DNA of 64,000 nt from DASZHJ01 sp035507155 (GCA_035507155.1 DATJOK010000228.1:1-64000); one strand, 5' to 3'. Shown: positions 35,608 through 44,639, counted from the first letter of the stretch. Notes: generated by a model from the sequence alone, not told the origin. A program made the numbers and translations.

Positions 35608-37164
35608 ATGCTTACGAGAAGGACGCTGCTGCGAACCGCGACGCTCGGCGCCGCCGGCGGGATGCTCGCTCCGCGCAGAGGCTTCGCCCAGGGAGCGCCG
35701 GCGGCGGTGCAGCGCGGCGGCACGCTCCGCACGGCGATCTTCGCCGATCCGCTCTCCTTCGATCCGCACATCACCGGCAACCTGCAGGGCCGCGCCGCCA
35801 CCAGGGCGATCCACGACACGCTGCTGCGCGTCGACGCGAACGGCCGGCTCGCGCCGGGTCTGGTGGAGAGCTGGACGCAGCCCGACGACAAGACCTTCGT
35901 GCTGAAGCTCCGCGGCAATCTGAGGTTCCACGACGGCACCACTCTCGACGCCGCCGCGGTCAAGTACAACATCGACCGCATCCGCGATCCCAAGGTGATC
36001 GGCAGCGGCGGCATCCGCCAGGGCGAGATCACCACCCTCGACACCGTCGAGGTGGTCGATGCGCGGACGGTGAAGCTCAACCTGAAATCCCCGTTCGCCG
36101 CCTTCCTCTTCCCCTTCACCGACGTCACCGGCTGCATCGGCTCGCCGGCCGTGTTCGAGAAATACGGCGTCGATTACGGCCTGCACGCCTCCGGCGCCGG
36201 CCCGTTCAAGCTGGCGGAATACGCCAAGGACAACCGCACGGTGCTGGAGCGCAATCCCGATTACTGGGACGGCGGCAAGCCCCATCTCGACCGCGTGGTG
36301 CTGCGGCCGATCCCGATCGACAGCACGCGGCTCGCGGAGCTTCGCGCCGGCGGCGTCGACATCGCCGAGGCGCTGCCGCTGCAGGACATCGCGCGGCTGC
36401 GCGCGGCGAAGGAGATCGTGGTCTCGGAGAAGGTGGGCTATCGCTGGGAATATTTCGGCTTCAACCTCGCCGACGCCTATCCCGGCAAGAGCAAGAAGTT
36501 CCGCCAGGCCTTCCAGTGGGCGATCGACCGCGAGGCGCTGCACCAGGTGGCCTATTTCGGCACCGGCTCGATCGGCTATGACGGCATCCTGCCGGGGAGC
36601 CCGTTCCACGATCCCAACTACAAGCCGTTCACCCGCAACCTCGACAAGGCGAAGCGGCTCGTCGATGAATCCGGCCTCGCGCAGCCGATCGTGCTGCATG
36701 CGCCGCTGCAGCCCGACCCGGTGAAGCAGCGCGCCGGCCAGGTGTTCCAGGCGAACGCCGCCGAGCTCGGCGTCAAGGTGGAGATCGAGCCGGTGGATTC
36801 CGCCGGCTATCGCAGTGCCCTCAACACCGGCAAGCTGCCGGTCGATCTCTTCGGCTGGTGGGGCTACCGGCCCGATCCGGACCAGTATCTCGCCATCCTC
36901 CTGCAGTCGAGCGGCTCCTACGCCCGGTACAACTCCTATTCCGACCCGAAGATGGACGAGCTGATCATGGCGGAGCGCGCCGCCCGCTCGGAGCCGGAGC
37001 GCTACAAGGCATTCCGCGCCATCTCCGACCTGATGAACGAGGATGCCGCCTACGTGCCCTGGCACTACGGCTCCGACTTCAAGGGGCTGAGCCCCAAGGT
37101 CAAAGGCTTCGTCCACGCCCAGGATGCCATCATCGCCTTCCAGGACATTTTCCTGGAGGCATGA
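35608..37164 (+). CDS. ABC transporter substrate-binding protein, peptide/opine/nickel family 5
   Basis: 518 residues. The ATG at 35608 has GGGGAGG seven bases upstream; an in-frame ATG at 35584 does not. N-terminus LTRRTLLRTATLGAAGGMLA looks like a Tat signal, with processing after GFAQ. Family 5 features: LRTAIFADPLSFDPHITGNL, LAPGLVESWTQPDDKTFVLKLR (as parts), FHDGTTLDAAAVKYNIDRI and YWDGGKPHLDRVVLRPIP. It opens the plus-strand arm of the transporter; substrate (peptide, opine, drug or other) cannot be told. Confidence 0.92.
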   Translation: MLTRRTLLRTATLGAAGGMLAPRRGFAQGAPAAVQRGGTLRTAIFADPLSFDPHITGNLQGRAATRAIHDTLLRVDANGRLAPGLVESWTQPDDKTFVLKLRGNLRFHDGTTLDAAAVKYNIDRIRDPKVIGSGGIRQGEITTLDTVEVVDARTVKLNLKSPFAAFLFPFTDVTGCIGSPAVFEKYGVDYGLHASGAGPFKLAEYAKDNRTVLERNPDYWDGGKPHLDRVVLRPIPIDSTRLAELRAGGVDIAEALPLQDIARLRAAKEIVVSEKVGYRWEYFGFNLADAYPGKSKKFRQAFQWAIDREALHQVAYFGTGSIGYDGILPGSPFHDPNYKPFTRNLDKAKRLVDESGLAQPIVLHAPLQPDPVKQRAGQVFQANAAELGVKVEIEPVDSAGYRSALNTGKLPVDLFGWWGYRPDPDQYLAILLQSSGSYARYNSYSDPKMDELIMAERAARSEPERYKAFRAISDLMNEDAAYVPWHYGSDFKGLSPKVKGFVHAQDAIIAFQDIFLEA

Positions 37165-37231
37165 CGCCCGTCCGCCTCGGCTTCGCATTTTCGACGCCGA
37201 AGCGGGCCCTGCTTCGGCGTAGGATGCGCTG

Positions 37232-38185
37232 ATGGCGCGCTACCTCGTTCACCGCCTGCTGGCGGCCGTGCCGGTGCTGCTGCTCACCAGCATCATCGTC
37301 TTCCTGCTGATGCGGATGCTGCCGGGCGACCCCGTGCTGATGATCATCGGCCAGTCGCAGGCTGATGTCAGCGCCGAGGTAGCCGAGCGGATGCGCCAGG
37401 AATACGGCCTCAACCAGCCGCTCTACGCGCAATACTTCGCCTGGCTCTGGAAGCTGCTCTCGGGCGATCTCGGCCGCTCCATCATCAGCCATCAGCCGGC
37501 GCTCGACATCCTGCTGCCGCGAATCCTGCCGACGGCGCAGATCAGCCTCACCGCCTGGGTGCTGGCGATGGCAATCAGCCTGCCGGTCGGCATCGTCAGC
37601 GCGGCGGAGCAGGGGTCCTGGAAGGACTGGCTCGGCACCATCGGCTCGCTGGTGGGGGCGGCGATGCCGTATTTTCTCACCGGCGGCGTGCTGATCTATT
37701 TCGTCGCCATGCGGCTCCACTGGCTGCCGGCCTCGGGCTATGTCTCGCCCTTCGTCGATCCCTGGCGGAGCGTCGAGACGACGATCCTGCCGGCGCTGAC
37801 GCTGACGCTCTGGCTCGCCTCGACGATCACCCGCCAGACCCGCGCCAGCTTCATCGACGTGCTGCAGCACGCCTATATCCGCACCGCGCGCGCCAAGGGG
37901 TTGAGCGAGAGCAAGGTGATCCTCTCGCATGCGCTCAAGAACGCCATGCTGCCGGTGGTGACCGTGCTCGGGATCCAATTGGGATCGCTGTTCAGCGGCG
38001 CCGTCATCACCGAGACGATCTTCGCGGTGCCCGGCGTCGGGCGGCTGATGGTGGACGGCATCCTCAGCCGCGATTATCCGATGGTGCAGGCGGTGGTGCT
38101 GTTCCTGACCCTGGTGGTGGTGCTGGCCAATCTGCTGGTCGACATCACCTACGGCTTCCTCGATCCGCGCGGCCGGAAGGCCTGA
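37232..38185 (+). CDS. Dipeptide/oligopeptide ABC transporter permease (DppB type)
   Basis: 317-residue inner-membrane permease with six membrane segments. MARYLVHRLLAAVPVLLLTS and MLPGDPVLMIIGQS are typical of DppB/OppB; the EAA loop region is FIDVLQHAYIRTARAKGLSE, followed by ALKNAMLPVVTVLGIQLG and FAVPGVGRLMVDGILSRDYPM (as parts). Its stop overlaps the start of the DppC gene by one base. Confidence 0.93.
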   Translation: MARYLVHRLLAAVPVLLLTSIIVFLLMRMLPGDPVLMIIGQSQADVSAEVAERMRQEYGLNQPLYAQYFAWLWKLLSGDLGRSIISHQPALDILLPRILPTAQISLTAWVLAMAISLPVGIVSAAEQGSWKDWLGTIGSLVGAAMPYFLTGGVLIYFVAMRLHWLPASGYVSPFVDPWRSVETTILPALTLTLWLASTITRQTRASFIDVLQHAYIRTARAKGLSESKVILSHALKNAMLPVVTVLGIQLGSLFSGAVITETIFAVPGVGRLMVDGILSRDYPMVQAVVLFLTLVVVLANLLVDITYGFLDPRGRKA

Positions 38186-39084
38186 TGTATCCGGCCGCCG
38201 CCGAGCCCGTCCCGCCGCGCGCGATCGTGCCGCCGCTGCATCGGCGCCTCGGCCGGGCGGGGCGGCAGTTCGCGCGCAACCGTCTCGCCATGACGGGGCT
38301 GGCGCTGGTCGCGGGACAGGTCCTGCTGGCGCTGCTGGCGCCGGTGCTGGCGCCCTACGCGCCGAGCGCCATCGACTACCGCGCCATGCTGCAGGAGCCG
38401 ACGACAGCGCATCTCCTCGGCACCGACGATCTCGGCCGCGACATCCTGAGCCGCCTCATCTACGGCGCCCGCATCTCCATGGGCGTGAGCGTCGGCGCCG
38501 TCCTCGGCGCCATCCTCGTCGGCGTGCCGATCGGCCTCGTCACCGGCTATGTGGGCGGCGCCCTCGACGAGGCGCTGATGCGGCTCCTCGACAGCGTGAT
38601 GGCGCTTCCCGCCCTGGTGCTGGCGCTCACCATCGCGACGGTGCTGGGCCATGGCGTCGTCAACGGCACCATCGCCATCGCCGTGGTGCTGGTGCCGATC
38701 TTCACCCGCATCGTGCGCGGCCAGGTGCTGTCGGTGAAGCACAACGACTACGTCCAGGCAGCGCATGCGGTGGGCGTGCCGCTCCCCCTCGTGCTGATCC
38801 GCCACATTCTCCCCAACGTGATCAATCCGGTGATCGTGCAGGGCGCGCTGGCGATCGGCTTCGCCATCATCATCGAATCGAGCCTGAGCTTCATCGGCCT
38901 CGGCGCCGAGCCGCCGACGCCGACCTGGGGCTCGATGGTGCAGATCGGCTTCCAGTATCTGGAGACCGCGCCCGGCTTCGTGCTGGCGCCGGCGACGATG
39001 ATCTTCCTCGCCGTGCTCGGGTTCAACCTGCTGGGCGACGGGCTGCGCGACCTCCTCGATCCGATGTCGCGGGGACGGCTGTAG
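38185..39084 (+). CDS. Dipeptide/oligopeptide ABC transporter permease (DppC type)
   Basis: 299 residues. DppC hallmarks: HLLGTDDLGRDILSRLIYGARISM (as parts), the EAA loop HNDYVQAAHAVGVP with LIRHILPNVINPVIVQ, and ESSLSFIGLGAEPPTPTWGSM with the C-terminal GDGLRDLLDPMSRGRL (as parts). Completes the plus-strand arm (binding protein, DppB, DppC); the ATPases are divergent at 33.3-35.3 kb. A repeat pair lies directly after the gene. Confidence 0.93.
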   Translation: MYPAAAEPVPPRAIVPPLHRRLGRAGRQFARNRLAMTGLALVAGQVLLALLAPVLAPYAPSAIDYRAMLQEPTTAHLLGTDDLGRDILSRLIYGARISMGVSVGAVLGAILVGVPIGLVTGYVGGALDEALMRLLDSVMALPALVLALTIATVLGHGVVNGTIAIAVVLVPIFTRIVRGQVLSVKHNDYVQAAHAVGVPLPLVLIRHILPNVINPVIVQGALAIGFAIIIESSLSFIGLGAEPPTPTWGSMVQIGFQYLETAPGFVLAPATMIFLAVLGFNLLGDGLRDLLDPMSRGRL

Positions 39085-39108
39085 GGGATTGCACGACTGT
39101 CGCGCGTG

Positions 39109-39213
39109 CTTCGAGACGCCCGCTGACGCGGGCTCCTCAGCATGAGGACCGTTGGAGGATGGCAATAGAAATTCGCCTTATCCTGAGGAGGCCGCGCAGC
39201 GGCCGTCTCGAAG
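39109..39213. repeat. Paired inverted REP-like repeat, copy 1
   Basis: Two head-to-head units, 39109-39147 and 39176-39213 (reverse). Each is CTTCGAGACG, a short GC hairpin, then CTCCTCAGNATGAGG (or a close variant). The hairpins are GCCCGC-TGAC-GCGGGC and GGCCGC-TGC-GCGGCC. It lies between convergent dppC and a lysR gene, the usual place for REP/BIME elements. Copy 2 is at 44.5 kb. Confidence 0.85.
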
Positions 39214-39238
39214 GACGCACCGCCGCGTGTCCGAGACG

Positions 39239-40195
39239 CTACGCCTTGAGCTTCGCCCGTGTCCGCGTGGCCGGCTCGCCCGGCACCTCGAACTGCTGCA
39301 GCACCCAGTCGCGGAAGGCCTGCACCTCGGGGCCGGTGTTCTGGTCGGAGCTGACGAGGTAGAAGCCTTTGGGCGTGCGGACGGTGGCGTCGAGCGGGCG
39401 CACCAGCTTGCCCTTCTCCAGGAGATCGTCGGTGAGGAGCGACCAGCCGAGCGCGATGCCCTGGCCCTCGGTCGCCGCCTGCATCAAGAGCGGGTGGCTG
39501 TTCATGCGGAGATTGCGGCGGCCGTCATAACCCTCGATGTCCTGGTCGGCGAACCACAGGCCCCAGTCCATCAGGCCGGGCCGGTCGTCGTCGATCGAGA
39601 GCAGCGTCTCCTGCAGCAGCTGCTCGACCCCGGTGAGGCGGGGGCGGCGCCGGATGTAGTCGGGGCTGCAGACCGGGAAGACCTCGCCCTCGCGGATGAG
39701 GGTGGTGCGGAAACCCGGCCAGTTGCCGAGGCCATAGGCGATGCCGGCATCGACCTGGTCGGCGATGGCGTCGAAGCCGCGGTCGGAGGCGACCACATGG
39801 ACGTCGATCTCGGGATGCAGCGCACGAAAGCGCGGGAGGCGCGGCACCAGCCAGAATGTCGCCACCGCGAAGGTGGCGCCGACCTCCAGCCGCTGGCTGC
39901 GCCGGGCGGCGCGGAGCTCCGACGTCGTCTCGGCGATGTGGGCGAAGGAGCTGGTGACCGCGCGCTGGAGGCGCGCGCCGTCGCGGGTCAGCTCCAGGCC
40001 GCGATGGAGACGATTGAAGAGCGTGAGGCCGAGCTCGCGCTCGAGCGCGCGCACCTGCTGGCTGACGGCGGCCTGCGTCACGCTCAGCTCGCGGGCGGCA
40101 ATGGTGAAGCTGCGGCAGCGGGCCGCCGCCTCGAACATCAGCAGCGACGAGAGCCGCGGCAGGCGCTTCAGAAAGCCGCTCGTCGGCTTGGCCAT
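39239..40195 (-). CDS. LysR-family regulator, GcvA-like
   Basis: 318 residues from the ATG at 40195. DNA-binding part: LPRLSSLLMFEAAARCRSFTIAARELSVTQAAVSQQVRALE (as parts). The effector domain has EVGATFAVATFWLVPRLPRF, IDVHVVASDRGFDAIADQVDAGIAYGLG (as parts) and MQAATEGQGIALGWSLLTDD, the GcvA/AmpR-like branch. It is divergent from the F420-dependent dehydrogenase gene across 182 bases and is the obvious candidate to regulate it. An in-frame extension to 40267 lacks family similarity. Confidence 0.9.
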   Translation of the reverse strand: MAKPTSGFLKRLPRLSSLLMFEAAARCRSFTIAARELSVTQAAVSQQVRALERELGLTLFNRLHRGLELTRDGARLQRAVTSSFAHIAETTSELRAARRSQRLEVGATFAVATFWLVPRLPRFRALHPEIDVHVVASDRGFDAIADQVDAGIAYGLGNWPGFRTTLIREGEVFPVCSPDYIRRRPRLTGVEQLLQETLLSIDDDRPGLMDWGLWFADQDIEGYDGRRNLRMNSHPLLMQAATEGQGIALGWSLLTDDLLEKGKLVRPLDATVRTPKGFYLVSSDQNTGPEVQAFRDWVLQQFEVPGEPATRTRAKLKA

Positions 40196-40377
40196 GGATC
40201 CCTGGCAGTGCTCGCAGCCCCGCGAATTCGCCAGCAAAATGTATATTTGGGGGCGATCGGAGTCCACTTCCTACAACCAAGCGGCAGGGCAATGGCCCCA
40301 GCAAATCTTTCATTGCGAGGGAGCGGTCCGCGGGGCTTGACTGGGATGAGGTGGCTCAGCCCCGAAGGAGAAGAAAC

Positions 40378-41382
40378 GTGCTCAGACTGGGATACAAGGC
40401 CTCGGCCGAGCAGTTCGGCCCGCGCGAGCTCCTCGACTTCGCCGTGCTCGCCGAGGAGCTCGGATTCGATTCCGTCTTCATCAGCGACCATTTCCAGCCC
40501 TGGCGCCATACCGGCGGCCATGCCCCCTCGGCGCTCGCCTGGCTCGGCGCGCTCGGCGCGCGCACCCGGCGGATCCTCATGGGCACCAGTGTGCTGACGC
40601 CGACCTTCCGCTATCACCCCTCGATGGTGGCGCAGGTCTTCGGCACGCTCGGATCGATGTTTCCGGAGCGCGTCATCCTCGGTGTGGGATCCGGCGAATC
40701 CCTCAACGAGACGCCGTCGACGGCAATGGAATGGCCGGAGATGAAGGAGCGCTTCGCGCGGCTCCGCGAGGCGGTGGCGCTGATCCGCAAGCTCTGGAGC
40801 GAGGACCGCGTCACGTTCGAGGGCGAGTACTACCGCACCAAGGACGCCACCATCTACGACAAGCCGGAGAGGATGGTGCCGATCTACATCGCCGCCGCCG
40901 GCCCGATGGTGGCGAAATTCGCCGGCCGGGCCGGCGACGGCTTCATCTGCACCAGCGGCAAGGCGCGCAGCCTCTACACCGAGACGCTGCTGCCCAATGT
41001 CGATGCTGGACTCGAGGCCGCCAAGAAGCCGAAGGACGGCTTCGACCGCATGATCGAGATGAAGGTCTCCTTCGACACCAATCTGCAGCGCGCCCGCGAG
41101 GACACCAAACACTGGGCGGCGCTCGCGCTCTCGCCGGAGGAGAAGACCGGCGTCGAGGATCCGATAGAGATGGAGAAGCTCGCCGACGCGCTGCCGGTGG
41201 AGCGCGCCGCGAGCCGCTGGATCGTCTCCATCGATCCCGAGGAGCAGGTGGAGAAGATCGCCGAGTATGTGGCGATGGGCTTCCGCCACCTGGTGTTCCA
41301 CGCGCCGGGGCCGGACCAGGCGCGCTTCCTCAAGCTCTATGCGGCACAAGTGCTGCCGCGGCTGCGCGAGCGTTTCGGCTGA
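40378..41382 (+). CDS. fgd: F420-dependent glucose-6-phosphate dehydrogenase
   Basis: Oxidises glucose 6-phosphate to 6-phosphogluconolactone with coenzyme F420. 334 residues from a GTG at 40378 that has AAGGAG seven bases upstream. The start LRLGYKASAEQFGPREL, SDHFQPWRHTGGHAP, GTSVLTPTFRYHP and GDGFICTSGKARSLYTE match Mycobacterium Fgd1 closely. Catalytic His38, Trp42 and Glu107 (equivalent to His40, Trp44, Glu109) and the phosphate-binding Thr192, Lys195, Lys256 and Arg280 (equivalent to Thr195, Lys198, Lys259, Arg283) are all kept. Residue roles are from memory of the published structure. Rare in proteobacteria. Confidence 0.88.
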   Translation: MLRLGYKASAEQFGPRELLDFAVLAEELGFDSVFISDHFQPWRHTGGHAPSALAWLGALGARTRRILMGTSVLTPTFRYHPSMVAQVFGTLGSMFPERVILGVGSGESLNETPSTAMEWPEMKERFARLREAVALIRKLWSEDRVTFEGEYYRTKDATIYDKPERMVPIYIAAAGPMVAKFAGRAGDGFICTSGKARSLYTETLLPNVDAGLEAAKKPKDGFDRMIEMKVSFDTNLQRAREDTKHWAALALSPEEKTGVEDPIEMEKLADALPVERAASRWIVSIDPEEQVEKIAEYVAMGFRHLVFHAPGPDQARFLKLYAAQVLPRLRERFG

Positions 41383-41410
41383 GCGGGAGAGCGGGTGAAG
41401 GCGGCGGGCG

Positions 41411-41758
41411 TCAGCCCGAGCGCTTGGCGACCGCGCGGCCGGCGGCGGTCAGGCGGCAGACCAGCCAGTCCGGCTTCAGCGGATTGTTGAACCAGGGCAC
41501 CGCCCAGCCCTGGTCGATGCAGGCCTGGATGGTCCGCGGACTCACCCGCTGGCCCTGCTCGTCGAAGAGCGGCAGCTTGCCGCCGGGCTGATTGAGGCCG
41601 CGGGCCAGGTAGTCGCGCTGCGGGACGCTGGGCGGATGCAGGAGGCGCGCGCCCGGCAGGACGCGCACGGTCTCCGCGCCGGGGTCGAGGCTCGCGGCCT
41701 CGGAACGGCGCTTGGGATCCGGCGTGCCCGCAGACGGCATCGGTATCGCACCGATCAT
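41411..41758 (-). CDS. Conserved hypothetical protein
   Basis: 115 residues, no signal or membrane segment. The second half looks conserved: RDYLARGLNQPGGKLPLFDE, GQRVSPRTIQACIDQGWAVPW and NPLKPDWLVCRLTAAGRAVA. It may be a small winged-helix-like domain (one helix-turn-helix plus strand pair). I recall similar unnamed proteins in Rhodospirillales, without function. The start could also be the ATG at 41740. It faces the F420-dependent dehydrogenase gene end to end. Confidence 0.6.
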   Translation of the reverse strand: MIGAIPMPSAGTPDPKRRSEAASLDPGAETVRVLPGARLLHPPSVPQRDYLARGLNQPGGKLPLFDEQGQRVSPRTIQACIDQGWAVPWFNNPLKPDWLVCRLTAAGRAVAKRSG

Positions 41759-41896
41759 TCAAGGGGAAGGGCAGGGTAACGAGCTTTCCGCCGGCGAACA
41801 AGAGCGGCATCGGCACGACCAGCGGGTTTACGCCGGGAGGTTGCGGCGGCGGTTACGAAATGGCAGGCTCGGCCTTGGAGATCCAGGGAAACCCTC

Positions 41897-43102
41897 ATGA
41901 GCGCGCGCTCCGCGAAGCTTTCCGTGCTGTTCGCGAATTTCGGCCATGTGCTGACGCACATGCTGATGCTGCTCTATCCGACCGTGGTGCTGGCGCTGGA
42001 GGGGCGCTACGGCCTCACCTACGGCGAGCTGCTGGCGCTCTCCGTGCCGGGCTATGTGCTCTACGGCGTTGCGGCATTGCCGGCGGGCTGGCTCAGCGAC
42101 CGCTGGAGCGCCGAGCACATGATGGTGATCTTCTTCCTCGGCAGCGGCGTCAGCGCGATCCTCACCGGCCTCGCCGACGGTCCGGTGGGCCTCGGCATCG
42201 GGCTCTCGCTCATCGGCCTCTTCGGCGCGATCTATCATCCCGTGGGCGTCGCCTGGCTCGTGCGCAACGCCGAGAATCGCGGCCGCATGCTGGGCTGGAA
42301 CGGCATCTTCGGCAGCCTCGGCGCCGGCATTGCCTCCTTCGTCGCGGGCTCGCTCAGCGACCTCGCCACCTGGCGCGCCGCCTTCATCGTGCCGGGCATC
42401 GTGACCCTGCTGGGCGGCGTCGCGCTGATGGCCTGCGTGCGCGGCCGCCACGTGGTGGCGCTCAAGACCGACCGCAAGCCGGAGCCCGAGCCCGAGCGCG
42501 CCGACATCCGCCGGGCCTTCGTCGTGCTCTCCATCACCATGCTGCTCTCGGGCCTGATCTGGCAGATGCTGACGGTGGCGCTGCCGAAGCTCTTCGATGT
42601 CAGGCTCACGGCTCTCACCCACGGCGGCACCATGGGCACCGGCGGCTTCGTGAGCCTGGTGTTCATCGCCAGCGCCGCCATGCAGTTCCTCGGCGGCTGG
42701 CTCGCCGACCGTTTCCCGTTGCGGCGCGTCTATCTCCTCGCCTGGGCGGTACAGGTGCCGCTGCTGCTGGTGGCGATGCGGATGAGCGAGCTGCCGCTGG
42801 TCGCGGCGATGATCCTGGTGTTCTCCGTCGACATGATCTCGACGCCCTCGGAGAACAGCCTGCTGGTGCGCTACACGCCGGGCCGCTGGCGCGCCACCGC
42901 CTTCGGCGCCAAATACCTGCTGGCGCTCGGCGTCTCGGCGCTCGGCGTGCCGCTGGTGGGTGCGCTCTACGACGCCACCGGCGACTTCGGCGCGCTGTTC
43001 CTGATCCTGACCGCCGCCTCCGCGATCATCGTCCTCGCCGCCGCCTTCCTGCCGCGCGACGCCATCCGCGTCACCGCCGCTGCGGCGGTGCCGGCGGAGT
43101 AG
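41897..43102 (+). CDS. MFS transporter
   Basis: 401 residues with 12 hydrophobic segments. Begins LSVLFANFGHVLTHMLMLLYPTVVLALE (as parts), LPAGWLSDRWSAEHMM and SLIGLFGAIYHPVGVAWLV. The His-rich start and the AIYHPVG motif recall fosmidomycin-resistance/Fsr-like exporters. Substrate unknown. It lies two bases before the convergent metY stop. Confidence 0.85.
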   Translation: MSARSAKLSVLFANFGHVLTHMLMLLYPTVVLALEGRYGLTYGELLALSVPGYVLYGVAALPAGWLSDRWSAEHMMVIFFLGSGVSAILTGLADGPVGLGIGLSLIGLFGAIYHPVGVAWLVRNAENRGRMLGWNGIFGSLGAGIASFVAGSLSDLATWRAAFIVPGIVTLLGGVALMACVRGRHVVALKTDRKPEPEPERADIRRAFVVLSITMLLSGLIWQMLTVALPKLFDVRLTALTHGGTMGTGGFVSLVFIASAAMQFLGGWLADRFPLRRVYLLAWAVQVPLLLVAMRMSELPLVAAMILVFSVDMISTPSENSLLVRYTPGRWRATAFGAKYLLALGVSALGVPLVGALYDATGDFGALFLILTAASAIIVLAAAFLPRDAIRVTAAAAVPAE

Positions 43103-43103
43103 C

Positions 43104-44402
43104 TCAGGCCTTCGCCGCCCGCGTCAGCGCCTGGTCGAGATCGGCGATGATGTCGTCGGCGGTCTCGAGGCCGATCGAGAGCCTGACCACGTCGGGGCCG
43201 GCGCCGGCAAGCGCGCGCTGCTCCTCGGTGAGCTGGCGGTGCGTGGTCGAGGCGGGATGGATGATGAGCGAGCGCGTATCGCCGATGTTGGCGAGGTGCG
43301 AGAGCAGCTCGACGCTCTCGACCAGGCTGACGCCGGCGTCGTAGCCGCCCTTGACGCCGAAGGTGAAGACCGAGCCCGCACCCTTCGGCAGGTACTTCCT
43401 CGCCAGCTCGTGATAGGGGCTCGACTTCAAGCCGGCATAGGAGACCCAGGAGACCGCCGGATGCTGCTCCAGGAATTCGGCCACCGCCTGCGCGTTCTTC
43501 ACGTGGCGCTCCATGCGGAGCGGCAGCGTCTCGATGCCGGTGATGGTGAGGAAGGCGTTCATCGGCGCCATGGTGGGACCGAGATCGCGCAAGCCCAGCG
43601 CGTGGCCCGCCACCGTATAGGCGAGATCGCCGAAGGTCTCATGGAAGCGGAGGCCGTGATAGGCAGGCTCCGGCTCGGTCAGGCTCCGGTACTTGTCGTT
43701 CTGCGCCCAGTCGAACTTGCCGGAATCGACGACCACGCCGCCCATCGCCTGGCCGTGGCCGGAGAGGAACTTGGTCGTCGAGTGGATGACGATGTCGGCG
43801 CCCCATTCGATCGGCCGGTTGAGATAGGGCGAGGCCAGCGTGTTGTCGACGATGAGGAGGATGCCGGCCTCGTGGGCGATCTTCGCCACCGCCTCGATGT
43901 CGACCACCACGCCGCCGGGATTGGCGAGGCTCTCGATGAAGATGGCGCGGCATTTCGGCGTCAGTGCCCGGCGGAAATTCAGGGGGTCCTCGGGATCGAC
44001 GAAGATCGCGTTCCAGTCGAATTTCTTGAAGCTGCGGCCGAACTGGGTGATCGAGCCGCCGTACAATTTGCGGGACGCCAGGAACTCGGCGCCGGGCTCC
44101 ATGAAGAGGAAGAAGGCGAGGAGCTGCGCCGCGTGGCCGGAGGCGCAGGCGATGGCGCCGCGGCCGCCCTCGAGGCTGGCGACGCGTTCCTCCAGCACCG
44201 ACACCGTCGGATTGGTGAGCCGCGAGTAGATGTAGCCGTAGGTCTGCAGATTGAAGAGCGAGGCCGCGTGGTCGACGTCGTCGAAGACGTAGGCCGTCGT
44301 CTGATAGATCGGCGTGCTGCGCGCGCCCGTGGTGGGATCGGGCGCCGCCCCCGCATGGATCGCCAGGGTCTCGAAGCCGGGACGGTTCGGTCGCTCTGCC
44401 AT
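43104..44402 (-). CDS. metY: O-acetylhomoserine aminocarboxypropyltransferase (O-acetylhomoserine sulfhydrylase)
   Basis: PLP enzyme that makes homocysteine from O-acetylhomoserine and sulfide. 432 residues, full length. FETLAIHAGAAPDPTTGARSTPIYQTTAYVFDD (as parts), ACASGHAAQLLAFFLFMEPGAE (as parts) and the PLP-Lys motif IHSTTKFLSGHGQAMGG are clear; the C-terminus has RSLIIHPASTTHRQLTEEQ and DVVRLSIGLE. Size above 420 residues and the GHGQAMGG form separate it from cystathionine gamma-synthases. Confidence 0.95.
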   Translation of the reverse strand: MAERPNRPGFETLAIHAGAAPDPTTGARSTPIYQTTAYVFDDVDHAASLFNLQTYGYIYSRLTNPTVSVLEERVASLEGGRGAIACASGHAAQLLAFFLFMEPGAEFLASRKLYGGSITQFGRSFKKFDWNAIFVDPEDPLNFRRALTPKCRAIFIESLANPGGVVVDIEAVAKIAHEAGILLIVDNTLASPYLNRPIEWGADIVIHSTTKFLSGHGQAMGGVVVDSGKFDWAQNDKYRSLTEPEPAYHGLRFHETFGDLAYTVAGHALGLRDLGPTMAPMNAFLTITGIETLPLRMERHVKNAQAVAEFLEQHPAVSWVSYAGLKSSPYHELARKYLPKGAGSVFTFGVKGGYDAGVSLVESVELLSHLANIGDTRSLIIHPASTTHRQLTEEQRALAGAGPDVVRLSIGLETADDIIADLDQALTRAAKA

Positions 44403-44507
44403 GGTGCTCTCCTGCCGCGCGCTGATGTCGAGCGGTTATAGGGTGTGGCGCGCGATGCGGCTAGGGGCCGCTGTCCGATTTGAGCCTTGGATCGGTTGGC
44501 GTGCGTC

Positions 44508-44612
44508 CTTCGAGACGCCTGCTTCGCAGGCTCCTCAGGATGAGGCGCATCGAGAATGCCAAAAAGAAAAGCGCCTCATCCTGAGGAGCGCGCGTCAGCG
44601 CGCGTCTCGAAG
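44508..44612. repeat. Paired inverted REP-like repeat, copy 2
   Basis: Units 44508-44545 and 44574-44612 (reverse) share the CTTCGAGACG and CTCCTCAGGATGAGG flanks with the copy at 39.1 kb. Their hairpins differ but still pair: GCCTGC-TTC-GCAGGC and GCGCGC-TGAC-GCGCGC. The whole block 44503-44617 is an imperfect palindrome between metY (start side) and the end of a CoA-binding gene. Confidence 0.85.
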
Positions 44613-44639
44613 GACGCGGCATGGCAATGCAGCCCGCTT

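Noticed and set aside
39105..44617. Complete insertion sequence bounded by the REP-like pairs.
   Set aside because: The DNA between them encodes LysR, Fgd, MFS and MetY proteins without a transposase, so the pairs are dispersed repeats and not IS ends.
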